From the NCBI GenBank assembly GCA_963921345.3, contig OZ001229.2, positions 186,001-250,000 of the forward strand: a DNA stretch of 64,000 bases, written 5' to 3'. Made by a program: the position numbers and the translations under genes. Below are positions 37,401 through 46,662 of this stretch, piece after piece. Positions within the stretch are counted from its first letter, which is position 1, and each line of letters starts with the position of its first letter. The notes beneath the pieces were generated by a model that saw only the letters and a list, made by a program, of their open reading frames with translations, was not told where the DNA came from and made no database searches. Origin of the DNA: Hoeflea_A sp963921345 (GTDB lineage Bacteria; Pseudomonadota; Alphaproteobacteria; Rhizobiales; Rhizobiaceae).

Positions 37401-39754
37401 CGGAACGGGTTGCGACCCATGTCCAGATCATCATTGAGGCGAGCGATGATCGGGGCCGGTCCATCACGCTGTACACACGCGAAGCCGACGTGGATACTTG
37501 GAGGCTGATCGCCAGTGGACGCGTATCGCCAGCCCGGTCGGCACCACCTGCGAAAGCTGCGTTCCAACTGCCATCAGCAGAACCGACGGAAGACTTTGCC
37601 GCGCTGGCCACCCGGCTTTCCGAGGCCGGTCTCGATTATGGTCCGGCATACCGTGGCCCCGTCCAGGAGTGGCGTGACGGGCAGATTGTGACCGGCCGCC
37701 TCGACGGCGCATGCCCAGTCACGGGCCTCGATGCCGCAATCCGAGCGTTGCTCCTTGACGACTCTGCAGATGCGTTTCCCACGGCACCTTTGCCGATCGC
37801 TGTCAACCGGGTCGACGCATTGGGGGCAGGGCTGGCACAGCCCCACTGGTTCAAAGCGACCCGAACATCTGCAGTAGGACCTTCGCAAACGATCTCAGGC
37901 GATGTCGAACTGTTTGATGAGACCGAAGCACCGATCGCCGTGCTGCGTGGCGTGCTCCTCCGCTCCGCTCCGACGCGACCGAAGCGGAGCCTCTCCGGGA
38001 TGATCTACGAGACGGCGCTGGAACGGGTCGAGGTGCCGGATGACACAGGTCCGCTCAACGGATCCATCGTGTTGCTCGGGGGACACGATTTGCGGGCGGA
38101 GCTCTCTGACAAGCTGCGCAATCGCGGCGCGAAGGTCCTGGACTACGATGAGTCTTTGGAACGAGACGCCAGGCTCGCACCTATCCTTAACGAACTCGAC
38201 CGCGACGCGTCCGTACGGGTGTTCGACCTAACCGCGCTCGATATACAGCCATCGCGAACTGCCATCGACTTGCGTCAAACTCAAGGCCCCATCGTCCATG
38301 CAATTCGGCTCGTTCGGGCGATCTCGGATCGGGACTGCTTTCAGCCGACCAGACTGGCCTGGGTGACGAAGGCTGCCGCCGGCGGCGATATCGTAGACGC
38401 CGCCGCGCTGGGGGCGACCTCGGTCGAGGGCTTTGCCCGTGCACTTAGAATGGAACGGCCCGAGCTTGACGGCCGCACTGTCGACCTGCCTGCCGATGCG
38501 GGATCGGGCCATGTGGACCTACTGCTCCAGTGTCTGTTGACGCCGTCCGCTCCGGCGAACCTGATAGTCCGCGACAGGGCCATCCTGACCCCGCGGCTGC
38601 GGCGAGCCACAGCCGACGCTGAGCCTTTGCCCGTCCCCACGCTCCGCGGGACGCATCTTGTGACCGGTGCTTTCGGTGCCCTGGGCCTCAAGGTCGCAGC
38701 CCGACTAGCAGCACTGGGCGCGGAAAACCTGATCCTGGTCGGGCGCAGCCCGCCGTCTCAGGAGGCTCAGCGGCGTCTGGACACTTTGCAGGCAGGCGGG
38801 ACTCGGCTTCGGATCAGACGCCTCGATATCGCGGAGGAAGCGGCGCTTCGGAACGTGATCGCCGAAGAAACTAGCGCCGCAAAGCCGCTTCGCGGGGTAT
38901 TCCACGTGGCCGGCGTCCTCGAGGACGCTGTCTTGCAGAATCTGACCGAGGACGCGTTCCAACGAGTCGCCTGGCCAAAGATCGCCGGCGGACTTGCCCT
39001 CCATCGTGCAACCTCGAATGCGCCACTCGACCACTTTGTGCTGTTCTCGTCGGTCTCGGCGATGCTCGGCTCGGCCGGCCAGGCGGCCTACGCTGCGACG
39101 AACGCTTATCTGGACGGCTTGGCCCGGTTCAGGGCAAGCTGCGGCCTGCCGGCCCTTAGCATCCAATGGGGGCGCTGGGACGGATCGGGGATGGCGCATC
39201 GCGCCGAGGCCGCTATGTCACGGACCTGGTTTGCACGAGGCCTGCGGGCCATGCCGCCGGAGGCCGCGCTCGATGCGCTACAGTCCCTGCTCGTCGGAGC
39301 CCCCAACTCTGTCGTTGGTGTAGTCGACATGGATTGGTCGGCTTTTGCGTCAGCACTCGGCGACACGACGCCCGAGGTCATTCGCGATCTTGTTGCAGAT
39401 GCCGGTAGCAGTTCTGCACCCACTTCAAACGGTTTCCGCGCGCACCGCCCTGGCGAAAAGAGCGTCACGGATATGCCCGATCTGGAAACCTCGCTGCGGC
39501 ACCTCATCGTGGAAACCTTGGGATTGGCGCCGGATACGCCGATCGATCCCGCTTCGAGCCTGACGACTCTCGGTATGGACTCGATGCTAGCGCTCGAGAT
39601 CCGCAACAGATTGCAAGCGTTGGTCGATGGCGACCTTGTCGTACCCGCAAGCTTTGCTTTTGACTACCCCACGCTCGGTACGATGGTGGATTTCCTGCAA
39701 ACGTCCGGGTTTGCCAGGTTGTTGACCCGGCAAGCTCCGAAACACAGGAGCTAA
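34412..39754 (+). CDS. Type I polyketide synthase B: KS-AT-DH-KR-ACP
   Basis: 1780 aa from the ATG at 34412, which overlaps PKS A; the frame is open upstream. The KS (about 41-465) has SACSSSLTAVH with Cys211, EAHGTGTPLGDP and KTNIGHLEAAAG. The AT (about 560-860) has GYSVGE (Ser649; Tyr replaces the usual His) and YAFHSCQM. The DH (about 915-1185) keeps the HxxxGxxxxP motif as HRVDGTPTAP and an Asp in VTGLDAAIRA. The KR (about 1410-1600) has the NADPH loop TGAFGALG and the catalytic region FSSVSAMLG then AAYAATNAYLDG. The ACP has LGMDSMLALEI with Ser1724. The module should add a unit and reduce and dehydrate it to an enoyl. There is no ER. Confidence 0.92.
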   Translation: MASDRHNTAEAASARAHAADMFARPRGKSERPRCGHAEPVAITGMGLRFPPDITTPNEFWYRLSAGYDGTASAPPPSRGDGDWASGLVDPSNRKPGKLISSRAGYLNSVADFDAEFFGISPREAARMDPQQRMLLQVAWHAMEDAGYIHPRLDRASVGLTIGVMSNDYARLLHADLAEIDGYSYAGYSFIPNRVSNFLDLKGPSVAIDSACSSSLTAVHLAVQGLHSGEQDIALAGATNLILGPHLGVAFSKWGMLSPDGRCKTFDAAANGFVRGEGCGLVVLRRLSDALANGDRVYAVILGSAVNQDGQTSVFTAPNGLAQAEVIRTALTAAGVAAGSVGYVEAHGTGTPLGDPIEIEALAQVYGAYSSNEPQCRVGAVKTNIGHLEAAAGIAGLIKAALCVYHGAIPPNRNFARLNPHIVLDGTRLALATSGVAWSGPPDGRRAGISSFGAGGTNAHVILGQAPEAVAAPLPVDNAALLLPVSAASGAALEIRCTQIADWLETAGEDIFEVCATAIHRRAHLPCRKAVVGRTREELAKSLRCGALTKTTHSHIRLLFVMCGQGLLASGMGLQLWSECPAAAEVLEICETAINKRAGWSLRHELSTPTSQSNLGLTEIGQPALFAIQAALIAQLDDWGIRPDAVIGYSVGEVAAAYAAGVLSLASAIDLVLKRGAAMAPLCGHGAMAAVGLSEQAARDFINKGARGLEVSAVNAPGMCVLGGTPEAITDAEAALWQQHTFFHRLPGDYAFHSCQMSDAESHLDGALAELDPAPAQTRWISATTGAVMQGPEADHMYWSRGLRAPVRFADAVVKALEGAKDALILEIGPAPALGPAIERIADASCLEVKVVPTQRPDAPGCEALFEALAASYAAGWEPRWSAVWPAPRNLVSLPPYPFRPTRHWVDPPARSQTRVPERHPLAGRSIGPGKRLLTPASDDAIYEQVWDPPHPAILTEHRVDGTPTAPFALLVLLLEAAARAEDASVAEVVVRRRLDLSERVATHVQIIIEASDDRGRSITLYTREADVDTWRLIASGRVSPARSAPPAKAAFQLPSAEPTEDFAALATRLSEAGLDYGPAYRGPVQEWRDGQIVTGRLDGACPVTGLDAAIRALLLDDSADAFPTAPLPIAVNRVDALGAGLAQPHWFKATRTSAVGPSQTISGDVELFDETEAPIAVLRGVLLRSAPTRPKRSLSGMIYETALERVEVPDDTGPLNGSIVLLGGHDLRAELSDKLRNRGAKVLDYDESLERDARLAPILNELDRDASVRVFDLTALDIQPSRTAIDLRQTQGPIVHAIRLVRAISDRDCFQPTRLAWVTKAAAGGDIVDAAALGATSVEGFARALRMERPELDGRTVDLPADAGSGHVDLLLQCLLTPSAPANLIVRDRAILTPRLRRATADAEPLPVPTLRGTHLVTGAFGALGLKVAARLAALGAENLILVGRSPPSQEAQRRLDTLQAGGTRLRIRRLDIAEEAALRNVIAEETSAAKPLRGVFHVAGVLEDAVLQNLTEDAFQRVAWPKIAGGLALHRATSNAPLDHFVLFSSVSAMLGSAGQAAYAATNAYLDGLARFRASCGLPALSIQWGRWDGSGMAHRAEAAMSRTWFARGLRAMPPEAALDALQSLLVGAPNSVVGVVDMDWSAFASALGDTTPEVIRDLVADAGSSSAPTSNGFRAHRPGEKSVTDMPDLETSLRHLIVETLGLAPDTPIDPASSLTTLGMDSMLALEIRNRLQALVDGDLVVPASFAFDYPTLGTMVDFLQTSGFARLLTRQAPKHRS

Positions 39755-39763
39755 GCCAGCCAG

Positions 39764-42763
39764 ATGCGAAACTCCCAAAGAGCTTCTGGCAAGGCAAACG
39801 CGGTTTCGATCGTAGGCACGGCCTGCCGCCTGCCAGGAGGCATCGTCGACCTCGACGGCCTGGTGACGACGCTGGGGGTCGGCCGTTCGACCGTTGCTGA
39901 ATATCCAACCGACAGACGTATCCTTGCGCCCGAGCATGCCTGCTGGGCTGGCCAAGGCGCCTACTTGGACCGGTCGACCATCGCAGGGTTTGATGCGGAT
40001 TTCTTCGGTATCGAAGCGCAAGAGGCAGTGCTTCTGGACCCACAGCAACGGCTGCTTCTGATGCTTGCGGTAGAGGCGCTGGAGGATGCAGGAATCGCCC
40101 CCCGGACGCTAGCCGGAGAAACTGTCGGATGCTTCGTCGCCCAAACCGACTGCGAATATGCAGATCTGGTGATGGAGGCACCGATCCGGGATGACGACAG
40201 TCAGCGTGTTCTCGGTGTTGATGTCAGCATGGCGCCTGGGCGAATCTCGAACTTTCTCAAGCTTCGCGGTCCGAGCTACGTGATCGATGCGGCCTGCGCC
40301 TCGTCACTGGCCGCCCTGCATACGGCAACTCAGCAGATCTTGAGCGGAGATTGCGACCTTGCCATCGTGGGTGCAACAAATCTAATCCTCTCACCGCGAC
40401 GAGAGAATGGGCTGCGGACGCTTGGAGTGCTTTCCACGAACGGGCGTTGCCGTAGCTTTGCGGCGGATGGCGACGGGTTCGGGCGCGGCGAGGCCGCTAT
40501 TGTCATTGTTCTTGCCTCCCCGGCCACCGTGAAAGTGCGTCGTCTGGGCGTGCTCGGGCGGGTCCTTGGCGGCTGCGTCAACCACAATGGCCCGGCGGCG
40601 AGCACGACGGCACCTAACGGTCCGGCACAGCAGTCGTTGTTGAGACGTGCCCTACGAAGCGCCGGGACACTGCCAAAAGAGATCGGATACATCCACGCCC
40701 ATGCCACCGGAAGCTGGCTTGGTGACTCTATCGAGCTCAACGCGCTCGCCGAGATCTTCTGCGAGCGCCCAACGGACCAGGGCCCGGTCCCTGTTGGTGC
40801 GTCAAAGCGCGTATTTGGGCATACTGAAGCGGCTTCCGGGTTGGTCTCGTGTCTGCACGTACTAGCGTCCTACCGCAGCGGCAAGATTCCAGGCGACCTG
40901 CCCGAAGCATTCTGTGAGCCAAAGGTCGAGCACTCCGCTTCACGGCTCAAAGTCGGGGGCGAACCGCAGCCTTGGGCCGCTGGTCCGGGGCATCGCAAGG
41001 CGATTGTCAGCGCCCTTGGTATGAACGGCACAAACGCCGCGCTGGTGCTCTGCGATCCAGCCCGACCGCCAGCCGAAACGCGGCACATACAGCAGGTCTC
41101 TCATCTGCTGGTGCTATCGGCGAAAACGCTGCAGACTCTGGATTTGTCGGCGCGGGGCCATCAAAGCGCATTGTCACGAGCCAATGCGTCCGTCGATTTG
41201 GGCGCCTATTGCCACGCGGCAGCGACGCGCCGCGATCACCATCCGGTTCGCGCTACCGTGGTTGGCGCATCTGCCGCTGAGCTAGTGCAAACGCTGGGCC
41301 GAATGAGGCCTGGACAAACGCCCAGCGGCCGGTCTACCCAACCTATATTGGTCTTTTCCGGCCAAGGCACACAATGGCCTGGGATGGCGGCTGAGCTTCA
41401 TCGTTGCGAGCCCGCCTTCCGCGAGACCTGGGATGCCTGTGCAAATGCGGCAGTGCGGCACAACGGGCCGCATCTGCACGCCCTTCTGGCTGAGTACGAT
41501 GATACCGGGCCGCTGTGGCGGATCGAGATCGCCCAGCCGATGGTCGCAGCGCTTCAGATAGCGCAAGCGGCGCTTTGGCAAAGCTGGGGAGTCCGGCCTG
41601 CAGGTGTAGTCGGGTACAGCGTTGGCGAAATCGCAGCGGCTTGGACCGCCGGCCTGATCGATCTTGACACCGCGATGCGCATTGCCTGTTGTCAGGCAAA
41701 AACACTCCGACAGGCAGCTGGCCGGGGTGGCATGCTCGCGGTTGAGCTGTCGGAGCAAGAGACCCAGGCATGGTTATCCCCTAACGCGACCAAACTGTAT
41801 ATCGGTGGATACAACAGCCCCGAGAGCACCATGGTCACCGGGACCAACGCGGCCCTGGTCGACCTCGCTGCCCGGATGAAAGCCAAGGGACTGTCGGCGT
41901 ATCGCCTACCCCTCGAATACCCGTTCCACAGCCCGCTCCTCGACGACCTGCGCGATCCACTTTTGGACGCCCTCGGCGAGGTCAAGGTGAGGTCTGCAGG
42001 AATGAGGTTCTACTCTGCAACGTTCAAGTCGCCTGAACAAGCCAGCACTCTCGGCCCGGAGCATTGGTGGATCACAATCAGCCAGCCGGTCAGATTCGCC
42101 CCTCTGATGGATCGTCTGCTTGGGGACGGCTATAGGGTTTTTCTGGAGGTGGGGCCGCATCCCGGGCTCGCGCTACCGATGATGCAGTGCATGGCGCGCC
42201 GCCGAGTGCAGGGCACTGTCCTGTCATCCGGACGGCGCCAAAACGGAACTCCGCCGGATGGCAGGCGGGAGATGCTGCGCAGCCTCGGCCGGCTTTATGC
42301 GATGGGCTTCGATCCCGATTGGAAGTCGGTCTTCCGCCTCCCCTGCCAGCCTAGCATGTTGCCCAAACATCCGTGGTCATTGACCGAGAGCTGGGTGCCC
42401 GTGCCGGCGCCGGTCCGTCGAGGTTGTGCCAAGGTCCGGCCTGCACCTGCAACCGGCCCCGCGGCCCACACAATATACGCAGAACAAGGAGCGGCGGCGT
42501 CAAGCGACGTGATCGACCGTTTCGTTCGAGCCGAGGTTGCCGTCGCCATTGGACTGGACCCGGACGTTCCGATCAGCACCGACACCGGGTTCTTCTCACT
42601 TGGCATGACGTCGGCCGGCGCTGTCCGTCTCAAATCCGCGCTTGAGCGCCGCTTCGGTTTGAAACTACAGGCGACCTTCGCATTTGACTACCCGACCGTC
42701 GCCAGCCTGACGGAGCGTATCGCCGAACTCACCGCCACACTGTCAAAAGACCTGGGCACATGA
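39764..42763 (+). CDS. Type I polyketide synthase C: KS-AT-ACP
   Basis: This 999-aa minimal module starts nine bases after the PKS B stop. The KS (about 10-430) has DAACASSLAALH with Cys178; the two His motifs are HAHATGSWLGDS and RVFGHTEAASG, both deviating from consensus but keeping His. The AT (about 525-830) has GYSVGE (Ser619) and YPFHSPLL. The ACP has FFSLGMTSAGAVRL, with Thr in place of Asp before the attachment Ser950. No reducing domain is present, so a beta-keto unit is expected. The unusual KS and ACP motifs suggest a specialised partner surface. The stop overlaps PKS D by ATGA. Confidence 0.88.
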   Translation: MRNSQRASGKANAVSIVGTACRLPGGIVDLDGLVTTLGVGRSTVAEYPTDRRILAPEHACWAGQGAYLDRSTIAGFDADFFGIEAQEAVLLDPQQRLLLMLAVEALEDAGIAPRTLAGETVGCFVAQTDCEYADLVMEAPIRDDDSQRVLGVDVSMAPGRISNFLKLRGPSYVIDAACASSLAALHTATQQILSGDCDLAIVGATNLILSPRRENGLRTLGVLSTNGRCRSFAADGDGFGRGEAAIVIVLASPATVKVRRLGVLGRVLGGCVNHNGPAASTTAPNGPAQQSLLRRALRSAGTLPKEIGYIHAHATGSWLGDSIELNALAEIFCERPTDQGPVPVGASKRVFGHTEAASGLVSCLHVLASYRSGKIPGDLPEAFCEPKVEHSASRLKVGGEPQPWAAGPGHRKAIVSALGMNGTNAALVLCDPARPPAETRHIQQVSHLLVLSAKTLQTLDLSARGHQSALSRANASVDLGAYCHAAATRRDHHPVRATVVGASAAELVQTLGRMRPGQTPSGRSTQPILVFSGQGTQWPGMAAELHRCEPAFRETWDACANAAVRHNGPHLHALLAEYDDTGPLWRIEIAQPMVAALQIAQAALWQSWGVRPAGVVGYSVGEIAAAWTAGLIDLDTAMRIACCQAKTLRQAAGRGGMLAVELSEQETQAWLSPNATKLYIGGYNSPESTMVTGTNAALVDLAARMKAKGLSAYRLPLEYPFHSPLLDDLRDPLLDALGEVKVRSAGMRFYSATFKSPEQASTLGPEHWWITISQPVRFAPLMDRLLGDGYRVFLEVGPHPGLALPMMQCMARRRVQGTVLSSGRRQNGTPPDGRREMLRSLGRLYAMGFDPDWKSVFRLPCQPSMLPKHPWSLTESWVPVPAPVRRGCAKVRPAPATGPAAHTIYAEQGAAASSDVIDRFVRAEVAVAIGLDPDVPISTDTGFFSLGMTSAGAVRLKSALERRFGLKLQATFAFDYPTVASLTERIAELTATLSKDLGT

Positions 42764-45700
42764 CAGCAGCCACGCCAATAGCCATTGTTGGAATGTCCTG
42801 CCGCTTCCCAGGCGGCGCCGACACCCCGGCGGCATACTGGCAGGTTCTGCGACAAAGCCGTGCGACTGTGGGCAACGTCCCGGAGGATCGGGGCTGGGAC
42901 GTCGAGGCCCTCTACGATCCGAATCCCGACGCCCCTGGCAAAAGCAACTGTCGGCGTGCCTCGTTCCTTGCGGACGTCGCGGGTTTTGATGCTGCGTTCT
43001 TTGGGATCGCTCCTACCGAGGCGCAGGCGATGGACCCCCAACAGCGCCTGGCGTTGGAGCTGACATGGGAGGCACTCGAAAGCGCCGCACAAGCCCCGGA
43101 TTTGTTGCGCGGCTCGCGGACCTCCACCTATATGGGTGTGATCACCTGCGACTATCTGCACATGCAGTTCCAGGCGGACCCGTCGGTTTTGACGCCATAC
43201 ACCGTCACCGGAAATATCTTTAGCATCGTCTCGGGACGGATCGCTCACCTGTTGGATCTGCGCTCGCCCTCAGTCAGCGTGAACTCCGCCTGCGCCTCGT
43301 CGCTGCTCGCAGTCCACCAGGCCGTGCGTGACCTACGGGCAGGCACCTGCGATCTTGCGCTCGCCGGTGGGGTCAACCTGATCCTGATGCCGGAGAGCAT
43401 GATCATCCTCAGCAAGAATCGTGCGCTTGCTCCGGACGGACGCTGCAAGACTTTCGATGCGCGCGCCGATGGTTATGGCCGTGCAGAGGGCGGCGGAGTC
43501 GTTGTTCTGAAACGGCTGGCCGACGCGGTTGCGAACGGTGACGACGTGCTCGCGATCATTCGCGGTACAGCCGCCAATCAGGATGGGCACTGTGCCGGCC
43601 TGACAGTGCCGAACCGATGGGCGCAGGCCGAACTTGTTCGCTCGGCGCTGACCGAGGCCGGCGCCACAGCGCATGAGGTCGGCTATGTCGAAACTCATGG
43701 CACCGGCACGCCGCTTGGCGATCCCATAGAGGTAGCGGCGCTTGGTGATGCGCTTGGCGATGGGCGGACTACGGCAAACCCGCTGATCATCGGGGCATGC
43801 AAGGCTGTGATCGGTCACGCTGAGGCTGCAGCCGGAATCGCCGGCTTGATCAAGGCCGTGTTGTGCTTGCGTCACCGGGAAATTCCTGGGCACCGAGAAC
43901 TGGGCGACATTAACCCGGATTTACCGCTTGATGCGATCCCTGCCCTAGTACCCCGAGACACCGTCTCCTGGACTCGTCCAAACACAGGGCGTCTGGCCGG
44001 GATCAGTGCCTTCGGATTTAATGGGACGAACGTGCACGTGATCATCGGGGAAGCTCCGCACTCGGTCGACACCCGTGAGCGCGGTGGCAAGCCGAGCGGG
44101 CCGCATCTCATGGTCCTCAGCGCAAAATCTGCCACAGCGCTGATAGATCTATGTGACCGGATGGCGCACTGGACCGAGGCAGCATCGCCGGGGGACTTGT
44201 CGCCGGCATCTGTAACACTCGCGCTAGGGCGGACGCATTACCCTTGTCGGACGGCCATCGTCGCTGGGTCGCTTGCGGAAGCGCACGACCGTCTACTTTG
44301 TCTCGCGACAAAGACACCTGAAGCATTTGACGTGCCGGCTGCCGGCTGCCCATCCGGGCCCGTCTTCACCTTCACCGGTCAGGGCACGGCGTTCATTGGC
44401 ATGGGGCGGGAACTGTTCGAAACCTGCGACGTGTTCGCCCGGATAATCAGGCGGTGCGATGCCGCGGCATCAGCGATCCTGGAGCGCTCGATCATCGAAC
44501 TGCTCTATCCGGAGGATGCTGGTCGGGTAGGATCACCGCTGACCGATACTGAACTAGCACAACCAACTCTCTTCGCCTTCGAGACCGCGCTTGCTGCCCA
44601 ATGGCGGGCATGGGGTGTGGAGCCGGCGGGAGTGATCGGCCACAGCCTCGGCGAGTTTGTGGCCGCGCATGTGGCCGGTATCCTCGACCTGGAAGATGGC
44701 ATCCGCCTTACCGCGACACGCGGCCGGCTGATGGGCGATTTGCCCTCGGGCGGCGGGATGTTGGCCGTGGCCTCCAGCCCCGACCGGATTATCGCGGAGC
44801 TGAAACGTCTCGCGCCGCTTGAAATCGCCGCATTGAACGGTCCCCGCGAGACTGTCTTGTCCGGTTCCCTGCCAGCCATCAAAGCTGCCGAGGCCCAGCT
44901 CAGTCAGGCTGGCATCTCCTGCGCGCGTCTGAAGGTCTCGCATGCCTTTCATTCCAGGTTCATGGCGCCTGCTGTCGACGGGCTTCGTCAGGCACTCGAA
45001 GCCACCCGGCTTCGCCCGGCCAAACTGCCGATCGCATCCAATGTAACCGGAACGATCCCCGACCCCGAGGCCTGGACGGATCCGGATCTCTGGTGCCGGC
45101 AACTCACCCAAACCGTTCGGTTCGGCGACGGGCTCGAAGCCTTGGCCGACTGCGGGCACCGCCTATTCCTCGAGATCGGTCCCGACGCGGTTCTCACTCG
45201 GATTGGTTTGGACTGCGGCGCCGAGGGATGCAGCTGGATCCCCACGCAAAGAGCCAATCGGCCGCAGATGCACGCAATGTTTGAGGCTCTTAGTACGCTC
45301 TATACGATGGGCAGTACTGTGAATTGGGAAGCTGTATATGGAAAAAGGCCAACGCGTCTGGCTGGTCTACCGACCTACCCGTTTCAACGCAAGCGCTTTT
45401 GGATAGAGGAACTGGGCCGGGGCACGCAGCCTGCGACGCCCAGGCCGGATCAGGCGGGGTATCCCTATCTTGGTGACCGTATCGAGTCGCCCCTTCCGCA
45501 ACCCCAATTTGAAACCCTGTTCGACTTTCGCCAACTACGCTGCCTGTTGGATACGCGGGGTTTGGTCCATATAGGGATCTACCTTGAGATGCTGGCCGAA
45601 GCCGCACGCCGGACCGGGCGTCCAGAGGGCATGCAACTGACCGGATTCCGCGTCGCTAACGCGCTGGTGATTCAACCCAACAAACCCAGCAGGGTGACGC

Positions 45701-46662
45701 TGGTGATGCCAGCAGCCGGCGAACCGGGTCTCGCCCGGATCGCCGGCAAACCGTCTCGTGATATTGACCGGTGGCTAACCTACGCTGTTACGCAGTTCGG
45801 GACATCAAAGGAAGCCACTACGTCGGCAGCGAAACCGGCGCCACCAGACCTTTCGGACCGAGCTGCAATGTCGGGCGAGGCATTTTACGCCTGGCTAAGG
45901 GAGACGAGGGCGCTCGACCTGGGGTCTAGCGTCGCCCGCCTTGACAAAATCCGACGCGCGAGCGGGGTAGCCTCTGCCGAGGTGCGGCGCAGCACCGTTT
46001 CCTCAGAAAATGACCTTGCCCTCGGCATGGATCCGGGGGTGATGGATGCCTGCTTCCAGCTTTTCTACGCTGTCTTACAGGATCAGCACTCGAACGATAT
46101 GTACATCTTCGAATCCGCCGACGTTTTTTTACTGCGCCCAGCGGGACCGGGCAAGCTGACGTGCACAGTCACGCTAACCGGAACGACGTCCGAGCACCTG
46201 GGTGGCGATATGATGCTGATCGGAGAGGAGGGCCGGACTGTTGCGACGGCCAGCGGTATCACTATGCGCCGCGTGACAGAAGCCGTGCTGGAAGTCCTCG
46301 GCATCGAAGACTCCGGCCCGGCCGATCGGCCGGGCCAAGGCCTCGGCTTGCCGCTTTCGAGTACCGCAACCGCCGACCGTCAAACGGCTCTGCGCCAATG
46401 GTTGCGCCACCGGGTGGCCGATATCTTAGGACTGCCGGAAAACGAATTGTCGGTAAACGTGGCCCTGACCGAGCTCGGACTGGACAGTCTTATGGCAACG
46501 CAAATCCGGAACGCAGTAACGGCAGAGACCGGCACCTACCTGCCGCTCGATGTGATCTTGGTCGGACCCACGATCGAGGATGTGGTTGATTTGATTCTCA
46601 CCGGGATTACCGATGACGCGTCCCACCCTGAGGAGCATAAGCGTGAATTCGGTTTCGTTTAG
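42760..46662 (+). CDS. Type I polyketide synthase D: KS-AT-degenerate DH-ACP
   Basis: 1300 aa. The KS (about 5-425) has SACASSLLAVH with Cys178, ETHGTGTPLGDP and KAVIGHAEAAAG. The AT (about 525-835) has GHSLGE (Ser629), RGRLMGDL and HAFHSRFM, which is malonyl-type. The next 280 residues resemble a double-hotdog DH, but the His of the HxxxGxxxxP motif is Thr (LLDTRGLVHIGIYLEM), while the Asp side (MDPGVMDACFQLF) is kept. Dehydration is therefore doubtful, and no KR is present to make its substrate. The ACP has LGLDSLMATQI with Ser1243. The ATGA overlap with PKS C and the 20-base overlap with NRPS E show tight coupling. Confidence 0.9.
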   Translation: MTAATPIAIVGMSCRFPGGADTPAAYWQVLRQSRATVGNVPEDRGWDVEALYDPNPDAPGKSNCRRASFLADVAGFDAAFFGIAPTEAQAMDPQQRLALELTWEALESAAQAPDLLRGSRTSTYMGVITCDYLHMQFQADPSVLTPYTVTGNIFSIVSGRIAHLLDLRSPSVSVNSACASSLLAVHQAVRDLRAGTCDLALAGGVNLILMPESMIILSKNRALAPDGRCKTFDARADGYGRAEGGGVVVLKRLADAVANGDDVLAIIRGTAANQDGHCAGLTVPNRWAQAELVRSALTEAGATAHEVGYVETHGTGTPLGDPIEVAALGDALGDGRTTANPLIIGACKAVIGHAEAAAGIAGLIKAVLCLRHREIPGHRELGDINPDLPLDAIPALVPRDTVSWTRPNTGRLAGISAFGFNGTNVHVIIGEAPHSVDTRERGGKPSGPHLMVLSAKSATALIDLCDRMAHWTEAASPGDLSPASVTLALGRTHYPCRTAIVAGSLAEAHDRLLCLATKTPEAFDVPAAGCPSGPVFTFTGQGTAFIGMGRELFETCDVFARIIRRCDAAASAILERSIIELLYPEDAGRVGSPLTDTELAQPTLFAFETALAAQWRAWGVEPAGVIGHSLGEFVAAHVAGILDLEDGIRLTATRGRLMGDLPSGGGMLAVASSPDRIIAELKRLAPLEIAALNGPRETVLSGSLPAIKAAEAQLSQAGISCARLKVSHAFHSRFMAPAVDGLRQALEATRLRPAKLPIASNVTGTIPDPEAWTDPDLWCRQLTQTVRFGDGLEALADCGHRLFLEIGPDAVLTRIGLDCGAEGCSWIPTQRANRPQMHAMFEALSTLYTMGSTVNWEAVYGKRPTRLAGLPTYPFQRKRFWIEELGRGTQPATPRPDQAGYPYLGDRIESPLPQPQFETLFDFRQLRCLLDTRGLVHIGIYLEMLAEAARRTGRPEGMQLTGFRVANALVIQPNKPSRVTLVMPAAGEPGLARIAGKPSRDIDRWLTYAVTQFGTSKEATTSAAKPAPPDLSDRAAMSGEAFYAWLRETRALDLGSSVARLDKIRRASGVASAEVRRSTVSSENDLALGMDPGVMDACFQLFYAVLQDQHSNDMYIFESADVFLLRPAGPGKLTCTVTLTGTTSEHLGGDMMLIGEEGRTVATASGITMRRVTEAVLEVLGIEDSGPADRPGQGLGLPLSSTATADRQTALRQWLRHRVADILGLPENELSVNVALTELGLDSLMATQIRNAVTAETGTYLPLDVILVGPTIEDVVDLILTGITDDASHPEEHKREFGFV

